A stretch of DNA of 64,000 bases from Odontocerum albicorne (GCA_949825065.1 OX463854.1:18662103-18726102); one strand, 5' to 3'. Positions 23,274 through 33,906 are shown, counted from the stretch's first letter. Numbers and translations are program-made. Notes: generated from the letters alone by a model not told the origin.

Positions 23274-23545
23274 TCACTAAGTTTATATGTACCTAATAAA
23301 TATAGCCTTACAAGGAATCACCCTCTGTTCAACATACCAACTTACAGAGCGAATATCATGGCTAAACACTCAGTCACGCGTGGTATAGAGATATTGAACC
23401 AACTGAATGACAATGGGGATATATTCTCGGCACCGCCTAGCAGTAGAAGAATCCTGGCTGATATTCTTCCTAACGAATAAGCTAACTCTAGAAGCAGACC
23501 CTCTTTGTGTAACAAGAGAAATCCGTGCAAAGTGGATAAAAAATT
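23274..23545 (+). repeat. Duplicated unit with MAKHSVTRG frame, plus copy
   Basis: About 270 bp is shared, in opposite orientation, with 25785-26045. The best-conserved part is a 40-codon frame from 23359, MAKHSVTRGIEILNQLNDNG, then DIFSAPPSSRRILADILPNE and a stop. The two copies agree in this peptide at most positions (the other has TVDIFSVPPSSMRR). Similarity also covers about 85 bp upstream and 60 bp downstream of the frame. I do not recognise the peptide. It may be the start of a transposase or a duplicated host exon. Confidence 0.65.
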
Positions 23546-24059
23546 AAAAAAACGAGAGACGGACAATAATTACGACATCTTTGGAAAACAGCAATGTTAT
23601 TATTGAAAACATATATTTTATTTATCCCACTAAGTATGTACACCTCAATGCTTTCTAAAAAATGAATGCAGCCACCCAGTGGAGAAATATGGCCCCTATC
23701 GGGAATCACTGGTGTAAACGAAAGACTTATACATCAACATTGAGATATTCATCTGTCAAGCCCTCGAGAAACTACCAAAAACACTGTTAAAGATTGACTA
23801 AAACCACAAAGGATGATGCATGGCAAACTCATACCGAATTCACCAACTCGTACAGGCAAGAGTTGAATGTAAATCTCAACTTCTCTCAAATGATAAACTT
23901 TACCGAAAACCAGAAAAAGCTTTTAGTTCCCGATGGTCTTACAATTATTAGCTTTGATGCCGGCAATAATTACGAAAGGCGATCAGAATATATACGTTTA
24001 TCACTTCAAATACCGTCGTCGTTGCTGAACCTTTTAGTCGAAGATCCCTTACCAATTCG

Positions 24060-24600
24060 AGTTGTTCCTCCACGTCAATCGTGTGATCTTATTTGAGAAA
24101 GTAGCCCGATTCTAGACGCGCACTTCCTCCGACAAACGTCACAAATATGTGGATCCCGCTGAGCTCCCCAGTCATGCTAACTGTTTCTCATATGTCTAGC
24201 TGTTGAGGTGCCATCAGATTGAAAATAGAGATAGCTTTTCATCTAGCACGAACTTGAGCAACCTGCTCCTAGTCCTCAGACATCCTGCACAAAGTCAGCG
24301 ACCCCTCCAGACTTATAGCGCTTCCACTATCCACCAAACCTTTACTTGGCCATTACTAAACCGTGTAGAACGTGTTTTGGGAGGCTATGATCGCCCATGC
24401 GTATCACATGTCCAGTTCCCATCAACGACCATATCCTCTATAGGTTTACGGGTGGAGTGTTGCAGGACCAGGATATTAGTAATATGATCCCTCCAGTGGG
24501 TCCAATTGATGCGAAGAAGCAAACGCTGGTGGATCATTTCCATGTTTCGGATGTGCCCTGCAATAGATAATCCAAGCCACAAACCCATAGAAAATTATGA
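24060..24600 (-). pseudogene. LINE group C copy, decayed
   Basis: The minus strand reads QRLLLRINWTHWRDHITNI, LVLQHSTRKPIEDMVV and then the region equivalent to HGRS...PKTRST. Its 3' half is nucleotide-similar to the copy at 61540-61990 (for example GATCGCCCATGCGTATCACA). Numerous stops. Confidence 0.8.
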
Positions 24601-25080
24601 GAAAGACAAAGGCTTTGTATACAGATATGTTAGTAGAGACTCCAAAAAATAGAAACATTATTTGGCAACCCTCAATTCTTTATTTACGAGTATTTAAGAC
24701 GCAAATCGTGTTATGTTGTATGTACTCGTACACGGGGGCGGGGGCGGGCGGGCGAGAAGAGGTAAATTGTTTTGAACACCGTTTACTACAAAGTAATGAA
24801 ATCCCATAAATTCACAAATGTATTTCAATAAAATGACGGCTGTTCATATACAAGTATTTCGGTGACAAGTCAATCAAATTTCAATTTATTCCCAGAATAT
24901 GGAATTTATTTAGAAAAAAGTGTATTCGCTTTTTCAATTATATTTTGATCCCGACTAAAGTAGACACTTATTATGTACTCGTCACTCGTAAATACCACCA
25001 AGGCTCTAAAGTCTTTAAGTATAATTTAAATCTTTCATAAAATATTCTCCACCGGATACTAATTATACTTACTTATTTTT
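24600..25080. other. No gene recognised
   Basis: Contains TACGAGTA/TACTCGTA at 24685 and 24723 and a GGGCGG patch at about 24735-24755. Confidence 0.4.
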
Positions 25081-25247
25081 CGTGACAGGGCTGTTGATTT
25101 ACTTCTTCTCATCCCAATATGCAGTAACATAGGTTTCGTGACAGGGCTGTTGATTTACTTCTTCTCATCCCAATATGCAGTAACATAGGTTTCGTGACAG
25201 GGCTGTTGATTTACTTCTTCTCATCCCAATATGCAGTAACATAGGTT
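25080..25247. repeat. Three near-perfect 56-bp tandem copies
   Basis: TCGTGACAGGGCTGTTGATT starts at 25080, 25136 and 25192 with essentially no divergence, so the amplification is recent. Confidence 0.97.
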
Positions 25248-25654
25248 TCCCTATATTTTTCAACCAATAGGTCTTCCTGACTAAATTGTCTCTAGTCCTC
25301 GACATTACATCAAATGCCCATCTTTCTGCACTTCTTCGCACTCACACAGCTTGTCATCTTTTTGCATAAATCCTTCGTTTATATAGGTTTTCCCTGCATC
25401 TAGTGACACTTACCCTTACTCGATTGAGGGAATTATATTTAGGAAAGGGCATGGTCAGATTTCCTTCGATGATTTCATCCATAAATCCCCACCGAACTTA
25501 GAACTCAACTTTTTGCGGATCTGAGAAACTACGTCATCTTTTAGAGACTCTGGAACCAGTTACAAAATAATGTTAGACTCGGTCCATCATTAGCGTGTTT
25601 TAAAGAAACGACTGAAAAACTCTTATTTCTAGTCAGTAATGTCACATGTTTCAC

Positions 25655-25784
25655 TACCGGTAAACGAATGTCCTCCAGCGCGGGATTTACGGATTTGATT
25701 TCCATTAGAACCCAGCTTTAAAAAAAAAGGATTCCAGTCTGGTTTTCATTTAAGGCGTCTTTCACACATTTCTTGTTTGTTTTT
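25655..25784 (+). mobile_element. SINE S1 copy, 3' truncated
   Basis: GGATTTGATTTCCATTAGAA ends the head, followed by an A run and CAGTCTGGTTTTCATTTAAG. The tail is lost where the inverted unit of 25785-26045 begins. Confidence 0.65.
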
Positions 25785-26045
25785 TTATCCACTTTGCACG
25801 GATTTCTCTTGTTACACAAAGTAAACAAAGTTAGCTTATTCGTTAGGAAGAATATCTGCCAGGATTCTTCTCATACTGCTAGGCGGTACCGAGAATATAT
25901 CAACAGTGTCATTCAGTTGGTTCAATATCTCTATACCACGCGTGACTGAGTGTTTAGCCATGATATTCGTCCTGTAAATCTGTATGTAGAACAGAGGGTG
26001 GTTCCTTGCACGACTATATTTATTAGGTACATATAAACTTAGTGC
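25785..26045 (-). repeat. Duplicated unit with MAKHSVTRG frame, minus copy
   Basis: The inverted partner of 23274-23545. The reading frame MAKHSVTRGIEILNQLND begins at 25961 and runs minus to 25836, ending SMRRILADILPNE and a stop in the same place as the plus copy. The upstream GTTTATATGTACCTAATAAA is shared as well. Unknown identity. Confidence 0.65.
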
Positions 26046-26049
26046 TTCT

Positions 26050-26150
26050 AGAAAAAATGTTAGTTGAAAGAGATTGCCACGTGGCAATAAACCAGGTTTG
26101 AGCGCATACAACGATAGTGCAATACAAAACATATGATTCATTTGTAAATA
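26050..26150 (+). mobile_element. SINE S1 tail fragment
   Basis: GTTGAAAGAGATTGCCACGT and GGCAATAAACCAGG, then ACAACGATAGTGCAATACAA. It contains the intact palindrome TTGCCACGTGGCAA. Confidence 0.8.
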
Positions 26151-26197
26151 TACTCTCACTACATTGTATTTTACAAATAAATAAATAAAAGCATATA

Positions 26198-26420
26198 ATT
26201 TGAGACCTAGTTGATAAAACGACTGCCATCCGACATGGAGATTGCGGATTCGATTCCCGTTGTTATGCAATTTTTGTTTCAAATTGGGTTCTAGTTTGGT
26301 TTTCACTTAAGGCGTTTTAATAGATTTCTGATTGGTTGGAGGAGTTAGTCATATGGTAATATGACTTACAAGTTTTTTATACGAATATACAACGAAGAGT
26401 AGTACAATGATTCATTAGGT
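26198..26420 (+). mobile_element. SINE S1 copy, full length
   Basis: The head GACCTAGTTGATAAAACGAC with B box GATTCGATTCCC is followed by a T-rich linker, GTTTGGTTTTCACTTAAGGC and TTCTGATTGGTTGGAGGAG. The 3' end is ACAACGAAGAGTAGTACAAT and GATTC. Confidence 0.85.
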
Positions 26421-26444
26421 TTACAGGATAAAATTAATAAAAGG

Positions 26445-26550
26445 GCAATTTATATAACGCTGTTTAGAGAGCAGACAATCCTCAAGGGCGCCCTAACTTA
26501 GGCATTGAATCCACAATGAACTACAGACTAAAACACATTACAAAAAATAA
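26445..26550 (+). mobile_element. Short repeat S3 copy
   Basis: TATAACGCTGTTTAGAGAGC, AGACAATCCTCAAGGGCGCC, then an A-rich end. The B-box segment is degenerate here. Confidence 0.75.
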
Positions 26551-27050
26551 AATGATTTGATTGTAAGAATAGGAAGGTTTTTTAATGAATACTATATTTA
26601 CCCCAATTTGAATGATCGCAGCCAGTGAGCAAGGATAATATTATTATAATACATTAATTAAGAATACTGATTATGTTTTAAAAGCACCAACACAGTAAGT
26701 TTTCGTTAACAAAAAATTTAGTAATACCACGGTTACCAAAGAAGAATATTAATTTTATATGTTTATATAATTAGTAACTTTACACTCCTTAACAATCTGC
26801 AAACAGTAGGAAACATATTGTAATGTACGCTATATACTCGTAAGTCTTGTTGAAAAACTCGCTACAGGTAGCAGTTTCGTAGTAAACAATAGCTGTAAAG
26901 CAGCGCTTCTATTAATATTTACGTTTTTGAGTTGCACGCTACTTTCGATTGAAAGTGGGGCTGGAAGACAAGCGTCTTGTCAATTTGATCACAGATATAT
27001 AAGTAAATATTTTATTGAATCAGTTTACTCTCGAATATAACTTAACTACT

Positions 27051-27610
27051 AAAAATACATTCTTAACATATTTATGTTCCATTTATGCAAAAACACATTC
27101 TTAACATATTTATGTTCCATTTATGTAAAAACACATTCTTAACATATTTATGTTCCATTTATGCAAAAACACATTCTTAACATATTTATGTTCCATTTAT
27201 GCAAAAACACATTCTTAACATATTTATGTTCCATTTATGTAAAAACACATTGTTAACATATTTATGTTCCATTTATGCAAAAACACATTCTTAACATATT
27301 TATGTTCCATTTATGCAAAAACACATTCTTAACATATTTATGTTCCATTTATGTAAAAACACATTCTTAACATATTTATGTTCCATTTATGCAAAAACAC
27401 ATTCTTAACATATTTATGTTCCATTTATGTAAAAACACATTCTTAACATATTTATGTTCCATTTATGCAAAAACACATTCTTAACATATTTATGTTCCAT
27501 TTATGCAAAAACACATTCTTAACATATTTATGTTCCATTTATGCAAAAACACATTCTTAACATATTTATGTTCCATTTATGTAAAAACACATTGTTAACA
27601 TATTTATGTA
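27051..27610. repeat. 38-bp minisatellite, about 14.7 copies
   Basis: The unit AAAAACACATTCTTAACATA, then TTTATGTTCC and ATTTATG plus C or T, repeats with almost no divergence. Copies 6 and 15 carry TTGTTAAC instead of TTCTTAAC. Units ending in T are numbers 2, 5, 8, 10 and 14. Confidence 0.97.
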
Positions 27611-27639
27611 AAAAATATTTTTATGTACTGAAATAATTA

Positions 27640-28015
27640 AAGTGTAAATGAGCTTTAAAATAAAATGAAACATGATACTTGGCACCGACGTGCGTTGGAT
27701 TGGGATATGACATGTACTATATATAAAGGAACTGGATATAAATCAATTCTACAATCTATCCCTTTGAAACAAGATGAAAGTGTGTCATGTATCGTTTGCG
27801 GACGGGCCACTACGTGGTGGCTAGTCACCTTTACAGAATGGGCATTGTAGAGAATCCCGGCTGTGAATGTGGTCTGGATGATGAAACTATAGACCATGTA
27901 TTTTTCAATTGTTCATTTGCGAGACAGATTTGATTTACTAAAAGCCATATCTTTACCGCGATCAATGAATATTGCGTTTCTTCTTTCTTCGTGGAACCTT
28001 TTCACTTATACTCGT
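27640..28015 (+). pseudogene. LINE 3' end, I/jockey-like RNase H tail
   Basis: The plus strand gives RTGHYVVASHLYRMGIVENP, GCECGLDDETIDHVFFNC and, after a frameshift, DRFDLLKAISLPRS. The RxxSGHY phrase followed by a cysteine-rich C.CG..DE..DH..F.C segment is the usual end of I and jockey type LINE polymerases. This differs from the other LINE groups in the window. A frameshift near 27928 and stops make it inactive. Confidence 0.8.
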
Positions 28016-28243
28016 AGTTAATTTTTTTAAGCTTAATCAATTGAAACTTAAAATTTTCTAGAATTATCTTTTTTTTAATATGTTTTATTAAATTGATTCA
28101 TATAATTACATAATGGATTTAATTTGGTGGCACAAATCATCCTAGTTTGGGTGGATTGCATATTATAAAAAGATAGAGTAATAACATAAACTCGTATTAA
28201 GGTATATTACTTGCACACCCCCCCAATTAATAATTTAACGTTG

Positions 28244-28396
28244 TTTTCTATTAGAAAATGTTTTCCACTAGAAAATGTTTTCCATTAGAAAATGTTTTCC
28301 ATTAGAAAATGTTTTCCATTCGAAAATGTTTTCCATTAGAAAATGTTTTCTAGTAGAAAATGTTTTCTATTAGAAAATGTTTTCCATTGGAAAATC
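28244..28396. repeat. Nine tandem 17-bp units with internal symmetry
   Basis: Units TTTTCYAYTAGAAAATG vary at the middle bases only. Each has TTTTC and GAAAA arms, so the array can fold on itself at many registers. A short CCACT repeat lies at about 28426-28449. Confidence 0.95.
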
Positions 28397-28399
28397 AAA

Positions 28400-29180
28400 T
28401 GTAACAAAGGAAATGAGAAGCTTTCACACTCCACTCCACTCCACTCCACTTGACTTATTTCCATGCTTGAACTTTATTTGGAAAAGCAATACGAGTCACA
28501 AAAGGCCAAAACGCCACGAATATTGCCACATTTCTCCGCATAATTTGACATGGAAAATTGGTCTGAAATATGAAAAATTCGGTAGCACTTACACTTGTAA
28601 AGGGATTCTCTTCTCTAGTTTCGAATTCCGCCGTTTGCTAGCATGTTTGAGTTAATTCAGCATGAGTGTCAAGGTTCTGTGAATAAAAGTAGCTTTTTTA
28701 TGTTATAAATCAAAAACAATCCTATTTAGTATTTATTCGCTTCGCGCTATAATTATTATTAATGATTTGGAAATAATATTGTATAAGAGTACAGCAGTTC
28801 CTTTTTATTCACGGTGTAAACGTTCCAAAACTCCCATTGGATGCCTGAAACTACGGATAGAACCTAATTTTATGTATACTATGTTTTGCCTACACATACC
28901 TATGCATAAACGTAATTTATGAATTAGACACAGTAAGAAATTAACTGTAATAATTAATTATAAAATAAAACGATTATAACAATATACCTTTAAAAAATGT
29001 GAATGTGGTATCTCTCTCTCCCCTAAAATATCGTATAGTACTGTACTCACCCTTCTTCTTATACCATAATGGTGTGATTAAGTTAATTTAATGAAGTAGG
29101 CATTGTAGCGTAGCGTTGCACTACTATTGACCTCCGGATGATATGTTAGAATTTTTCATTTAATGTTATACACAGGTGTG
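28400..29180. other. No gene recognised
   Basis: The 92-codon plus frame at 28377-28655 begins inside the tandem array and has no known motif. Confidence 0.4.
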
Positions 29181-29185
29181 TCACA

Positions 29186-29231
29186 CTGCCCAAAGGGACT
29201 CCTCCACCGGAGAAGGAGTCCCTTTGGGCAG
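29186..29231. repeat. Perfect 18-bp hairpin, 10-nt loop
   Basis: The arms CTGCCCAAAGGGACTCCT (29186-29203) and AGGAGTCCCTTTGGGCAG (29214-29231) pair completely; the loop is CCACCGGAGA. The hairpin is GC-rich within AT-rich flanks. Confidence 0.97.
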
Positions 29232-29589
29232 TCCCTTCCTGTCCCTATGTCAACGTCACGCTCATGAAATAATTAAAGAAAATTTCGATATTCTAGTGTA
29301 AATCGCGCTGGATGGCGACACATTTTGTCCCTCACAACAACGTGGGTGAAGGTGGGATCGAACGAACTGAACTGCTGAAGTCGATACTCATCTAACTTAG
29401 GTAAGTAGCAATTCGGCAATAGGCAACATGGGGTCAAATAGAAATCCAGCCTTTACGATTTTTAATCAAAATTGTCAATTTCAATAACATAATAAAAACA
29501 CGAATAAGATTAATTTACTGTTGGTAAAATTTATTACGTGTAACTAACTCGGATACACATTATTTTAAATATTTACTTTATAAATACAT

Positions 29590-30010
29590 AGTGCAAATGT
29601 GAGTAAAAAGAGTGATATAGGAAGAGCAAGGAAATTATGGTGGGATCAAATGAAAAATATTATGCAAGAAGGGAACATAGAAAGCCAGAGAAATCGAAAA
29701 GTATGTGGAGAGGCGAAGGATATCTGTCTAGATAGGAAAGCTAGACACTGTCTTCTCTGCCTGCCGGACATTAAAATTACATAATGGTATGTACGTATGG
29801 ACTTTAAAATGTGTTATAATTTTTTTTCTGTTAAGTATTATTATGTGCCAAATAAATCATTAAGTCTAACCTAACCTTTATAATTTTTGTTGTTGTTTTT
29901 TTTTTAAAATCTTTTGTGATATTCTTTGTATATTACATATAATTGTCATGTGCCAAATAAATAGTACAATCTAAGCTAACCCTTATAATTTCTGTAAATT
30001 ATTGAACCTT
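29590..30010 (+). pseudogene. LINE 3' end with duplicated 3' UTR
   Basis: The 61-codon frame (29599-29784) reads GRARKLWWDQMKNIMQEGNI, then ESQRNRKVCGEAKDICLDRK, similar to the extreme C-terminus of non-LTR polymerases. After the stop, a block with ATGTGCCAAATAAAT and AACC(T/C)TTATAATTT occurs twice (about 29835-29900 and 29945-30000). It carries AATAAA signals and looks like a duplicated 3' UTR. Confidence 0.5.
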
Positions 30011-30477
30011 AAATATAATTCTATGTAATATTTTTATAGTCGTTGGATTTTTTTTTCTGAAAATTTAAATTATTAAAAAACAGAAATCGTAAACGTTATA
30101 CCAAAAATATTAGATGAATTTCTTTCTAAAAAATTTACCGATTATTATTCATAGTTGATAAATTTAAAAAAAAAACTTTTTCCCGCAGAGACTTACTGGA
30201 GTGTTATTATTGTAAAGTGGAGAAGCAATAAATTTCCCTTGTTTCGCGTGTTACTGAGACAATTCATTTAAATTAGCCACCGCAGCTTTCTAATTAGTAA
30301 GAAGGACGTGCTTTAAATGAAAATTAAGAAAAGTTTAACGGACACCGTCGTGTGTCCTCGAACTTAGCAAAGAGAATCGATTACCAGGGCTAAAGTAAAT
30401 ATTTGACCGATAATTTCATTTATCCAAGATAAATGGCTCGGCCACCATTGTGTTGTGGAGTGATGGGTAATGGACTA

Positions 30478-30551
30478 TAGTATTCTGAAAACCCCAAACA
30501 TTACTATTCTGAAACCCCCAGGCATTATTATTCTGTAATCCCCAGGCATTA
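30478..30551. repeat. Three short tandem copies, about 30 bp
   Basis: TATTCTGAAAACCCC, TATTCTGAAACCCCC and TATTCTGTAATCCCC, each followed by a C/A-rich GCATTA-type spacer. Confidence 0.85.
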
Positions 30552-30684
30552 CTCAAAAACTTTTTCCTCTTTCATACGGTACATAATATTATATAATCGT
30601 ACATACCAACACACAAACTCTATGTCGGGGTAGGCAGAAATAAAAGAGTGCTAGACTTTCCTATCTCAACACACATTCTAAGCC

Positions 30685-30990
30685 TTTGTAATTTGTTTTA
30701 TCAAACACTGTTTGTTCCACTTTATGTGGAATAAACAGTGTATACATAAAATGGAATAAAGTGTTTGATAAAACAAATAACAATATCTTTAAACCTCCAA
30801 AATATGAATGCCTTAACTATGAATAATATATTAAATGCCAGGACGGCAAAAAGACAAAACTGTTTAAAAACATAAAGTGGAATGAACAGGGTTTCATAAA
30901 ACAAATTACAATGTCTTTAAATACCCACAATGTAAGTGACTTAACTATAAATAATATATTAAATGCCACCACGGCAAAAATGCCACCGTA
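30685..30990. mobile_element. Penelope-type terminal repeat block
   Basis: The 24-nt TTGTAATTTGTTTTATCAAA and CACT (30686-30709) is identical to 39093-39116 beside the Penelope-like ORF. It appears again inverted at 30760-30783. Two direct copies of about 123 bp (30747-30869 and 30870-30990) share TAAATAATATATTAAATGCC and ACGGCAAAA. The mix of inverted and direct copies resembles the complex termini of Penelope-like elements. No coding part is left here. Confidence 0.55.
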
Positions 30991-31184
30991 CTCCTACAGG
31001 TGTATCTGTTATATCGGGGACTCACTCTAATGGTTCCCTAGTCCAACGGAAATCGAACCTCGTATTGTTTTTCAACCGTCATTCCACGACCTTCTTTCAT
31101 GAAAGTCATCCAAATTCATTCGTAAAGTATCTTTCAACATGGTCAAAATACAACATTTAGAGAAAATTCAACGCCGTCAATTGA

Positions 31185-31400
31185 ACCTTCGGGCTTAAAA
31201 CCACTAGAGTAGGCACGCAACTCGCTGTTCGATCTCCGTGTTGGCAATACAACTGAACGCCGAGAGATAAAAAAAACTCATGGACGAATTCTTAGACTGG
31301 TTTGACCTATTTTTTTCATTTAATTTTAAGATTCCATCGTTAATCAAACCATCGGGCCGGGCCGTTAATCATACTCCTAAGTGAAAAACAGGCGTCTTTC
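31185..31400 (-). mobile_element. SINE S2 copy, minus strand
   Basis: It begins on the plus strand with TTCGGGCTTAAAACCACTAG and GTTGGCAATACAACTGAACG, the reverse complement of the S2 tail. The head is poorly kept. Confidence 0.65.
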
Positions 31401-31639
31401 TAACTTACTTATCGATAAATTAAAAAACAAATACCCACCCTATGTTGGCAAAATGTCTAATCATACATACATATATGGTATATTGTCATGTTATTTGTTT
31501 ATTGAGGCAGGCAGAGTGGACAGAGCTAAAAACCTTCCATTTTTTTAATGTAGACAACCACTTCATTGGGCAAGGCCTGTGGCGAAGTGGTCACATTCCT
31601 AAATCACTTATGTTAATTTGTCTTAAATATGTACTGCAA

Positions 31640-32345
31640 TAGATACATACCATCACGCCATTTCCCAGTTGTAAGAGAGAACAAAGTGCCACAGTTTCCA
31701 ATCACTTCATACTTTCTTCCCCTCCTGCTCATTCATATATCTTCTTATACTGCTCTCTCTGTTTATCTTACCATTCATTCCTTCGAAAATTCATTCACTT
31801 TAGCCAACCATATTTTTCGTGGTCTTCCTCTACCACGACTCCCACTTATACATGTATTTTATATTTATTTAGTCAGCCTTTAGTCACTCGTCCATTTAAC
31901 ATTTTTAAACCAACTCAGCGGGATATTTTTCACCATACTTGATACTTCAGTTTCAATTCACATTCATCCCTAATAATAACATTTCTTATTCTTCATAATC
32001 GAAAATTCAATTTTCTTCTCAATGCACGCATTTCCATTTTACGCGTTTACTCGGCTCATTTCATTCATTTTCTATAACCATGCTTTACTCCCATACATAA
32101 ATGTTAACACAAACATATACTATACATAGTTGTGAATCATCGTTTTAGCGGATGTCGATTGCTTGAATTAAATAAATGTCTTTTCGTATCCCATTGATTT
32201 TTATCATTATACTTTTACAGCTTTTCGTTCAATATATCGTTTCACCTTCCCGTTGTCTAGCAACATACTTCCCAAACTTTCTTCCCGTTGTCTATCAACA
32301 CACTTCCCAAATAGCAGAATTCTTCTACTCTGTCAAATCAATAAA
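31640..32345 (-). pseudogene. LINE group A copy, decayed
   Basis: The minus strand, across frames, reads EFCYLGSVLIDNGK, LCMGVKHGYRK, EMRALRR, RIRNVIIRDECELKLKY, GLKMLNGRVTKG, EKYGWLK and YKKIYE. The end carries the plus-strand phrase CATCACGCCATTTCCCAGTT shared with other group A 3' ends (for example 59644). All main C-terminal blocks occur in the right order; stops are frequent. Confidence 0.8.
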
Positions 32346-32574
32346 AAATAAAACTAATATCTTATATTAACAATGAAACGTGTATTGAAGTCAAAATTTA
32401 AATGTTCTTGGAAATTCGCCGTTCAGGGGTAGAAGATATTTCATTATAAATTCATGGTATTAGCTGTTTAAATATCAACTCCATTGCTCCGGGTTATCTA
32501 TTTTATCATTTTCTCTCGTCCACGCTGACGAGGGTTCAGTTTTAAATTGAAAATATACAAATATGCCAAGCAAC

Positions 32575-32660
32575 AATAATCACCGTTTAGAGAGTAAACT
32601 ATTCTGAAGGATGCTCCAGTTCGGGGCTCGAACCCAATATTATTGACAGATTAAAAATTC
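32575..32660 (+). mobile_element. Short repeat S3 copy (first of pair)
   Basis: CACCGTTTAGAGAGTAAACT, TCGGGGCTCGAACCC and AATATTATTGACAGATTAAA. GGGCTCGAACCC resembles a B box read on this strand. Confidence 0.85.
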
Positions 32661-32694
32661 TACAAAATACATATCCAATTCTAATGAAAATTTT

Positions 32695-32775
32695 ATACAA
32701 CGCCGTTTACAGAGCAACCTCTTCTCAAAGGCGCTCTAATTTGGGGCTCGAACCCACTATTACTAAACAATTTAC
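32695..32775 (+). mobile_element. Short repeat S3 copy (second of pair)
   Basis: CAACGCCGTTTACAGAGCAA, CTCAAAGGCGCTCTAATTTG and GGGCTCGAACCCACTATTAC. It lies about 35 bp after the first copy in the same orientation. Confidence 0.85.
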
Positions 32776-32799
32776 GTCTGTCAGCTATAGTGGCGCCCG

Positions 32800-32965
32800 A
32801 ACGAATCATGTTTAACACTTTCGTTATACACAGAAAACCCCAGTGTGGTTACTGCCAGAAAGATGTGTATGTGGACTTAAGTGAAAACCAGGCTGAAAAC
32901 CTTTTTTTTTTAAATATTTGGGCTCCAGTGGGAATCGAACGCGTCGTCGAATTTAGCCCGAAATG
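32800..32965 (-). mobile_element. SINE S1 copy, minus strand
   Basis: In reverse: head end CGTTCGATTCCCACTGGAGC, a long A run, GGTTTTCACTTAAGTCC and the 3' end AACGAAAGTGTTAAACATGA. Confidence 0.8.
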
Positions 32966-33084
32966 GATCACGTATCCAAAGTGATTATGTCTCATGTCAG
33001 CAGCCTTGGTGGCATCATCAAGATTCCAGCGTCCTCCCGATTGCCTCGCCCCATCTCACAGCCCCCCGACGGCAGCACCGATAT

Positions 33085-33215
33085 GAATGAAGTCATAGGT
33101 ATTCCTATACCCCCGAATACTAGGCGGGGACAATGCCTGTGTCATTCGAACAGCGCGGGGTTCGAAGTCTTGTGCGTTACTCCGCATGGAAGTCTTGTGC
33201 GTTACTTGTTGTATT
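33085..33215 (-). mobile_element. SINE S4 copy, partial, minus strand
   Basis: It shares AATGCCTGTGTCATTCGA, the B-box complement GGGGTTCGAA and TGCGTTAC with the copy at 20700-20875. A 19-bp block (TCTTGTGCGTTACT with neighbours) is duplicated at 33166 and 33191. The A-box half is degenerate. Confidence 0.7.
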
Positions 33216-33234
33216 GTATTAAACTTTCGTCGTA

Positions 33235-33405
33235 GACGTTACAGCCTGGCGATCTTTTTGACATACTTAAGGCAATCTCTTCCAACCAACCATAAAGCTA
33301 TTCAAAACATCTTCAATGAAAACCAGTCTGAAATCCTTTTTATAAAATCAGGGTTCCATCGAGAATCGAACTCGCAACCAACTAGGTCATAGAGGTTGTC
33401 ATTTA
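33235..33405 (-). mobile_element. SINE S1 copy, minus strand
   Basis: On the plus strand: AGCCTGGCGATC, AAGGCAATCTCTTCCAACCA, GAAAACCAGTCTGAAATCC, CGAGAATCGAACTCG (B-box complement) and CAACCAACTAGGTCATAGAG. The 5' end of the SINE runs directly into the 37-bp minisatellite. Confidence 0.85.
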
Positions 33406-33906
33406 TGTGCATAATGAAGGAATACATAGAGGTCGTCATGTATGTGCATAATGAAGGAATACATAGAGGTCGTCATGTATGTGCATAATGAAGGAATACA
33501 TAGAGGTCGTCATGTATGTGCATAATGAAGGAATACATAGAGGTCGTCATGTATGTGCATAATGAAGGAATACATAGAGGTCGTCATGTATGTGCATAAT
33601 GAAGGAATACATAGAGGTCGTCATGTATGTGCATAATGAAGGAATACATAGAGGTCGTCATGTATGTGCATAATGAAGGAATACATAGAGGTCGTCATGT
33701 ATGTGCATAATGAAGGAATACATAGAGGTCGTCATGTATGTGCATAATGAAGGAATACATAGAGGTCGTCATGTATGTGCATAATGAAGGAATACATAGA
33801 GGTCGTCATGTATGTGCATAATGAAGGAATACATAGAGGTCGTCATGTATGTGCATAATGAAGGAATACATAGAGGTCGTCATGTATGTGCATAATGAAG
33901 GAATAC
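33387..33906. repeat. 37-bp minisatellite, about 14 copies
   Basis: The unit CATAGAGGTCGTCATGTATG, then TGCATAATGAAGGAATA, starts every 37 bp (for example AATACATAG at 33421, 33458, 33495). The first unit is slightly diverged (TTGTCATTTATG) and contains the S1 5' end (complement of GACAACCTCTATGACC). The array therefore arose from the SINE head plus adjacent flank. Confidence 0.95.
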
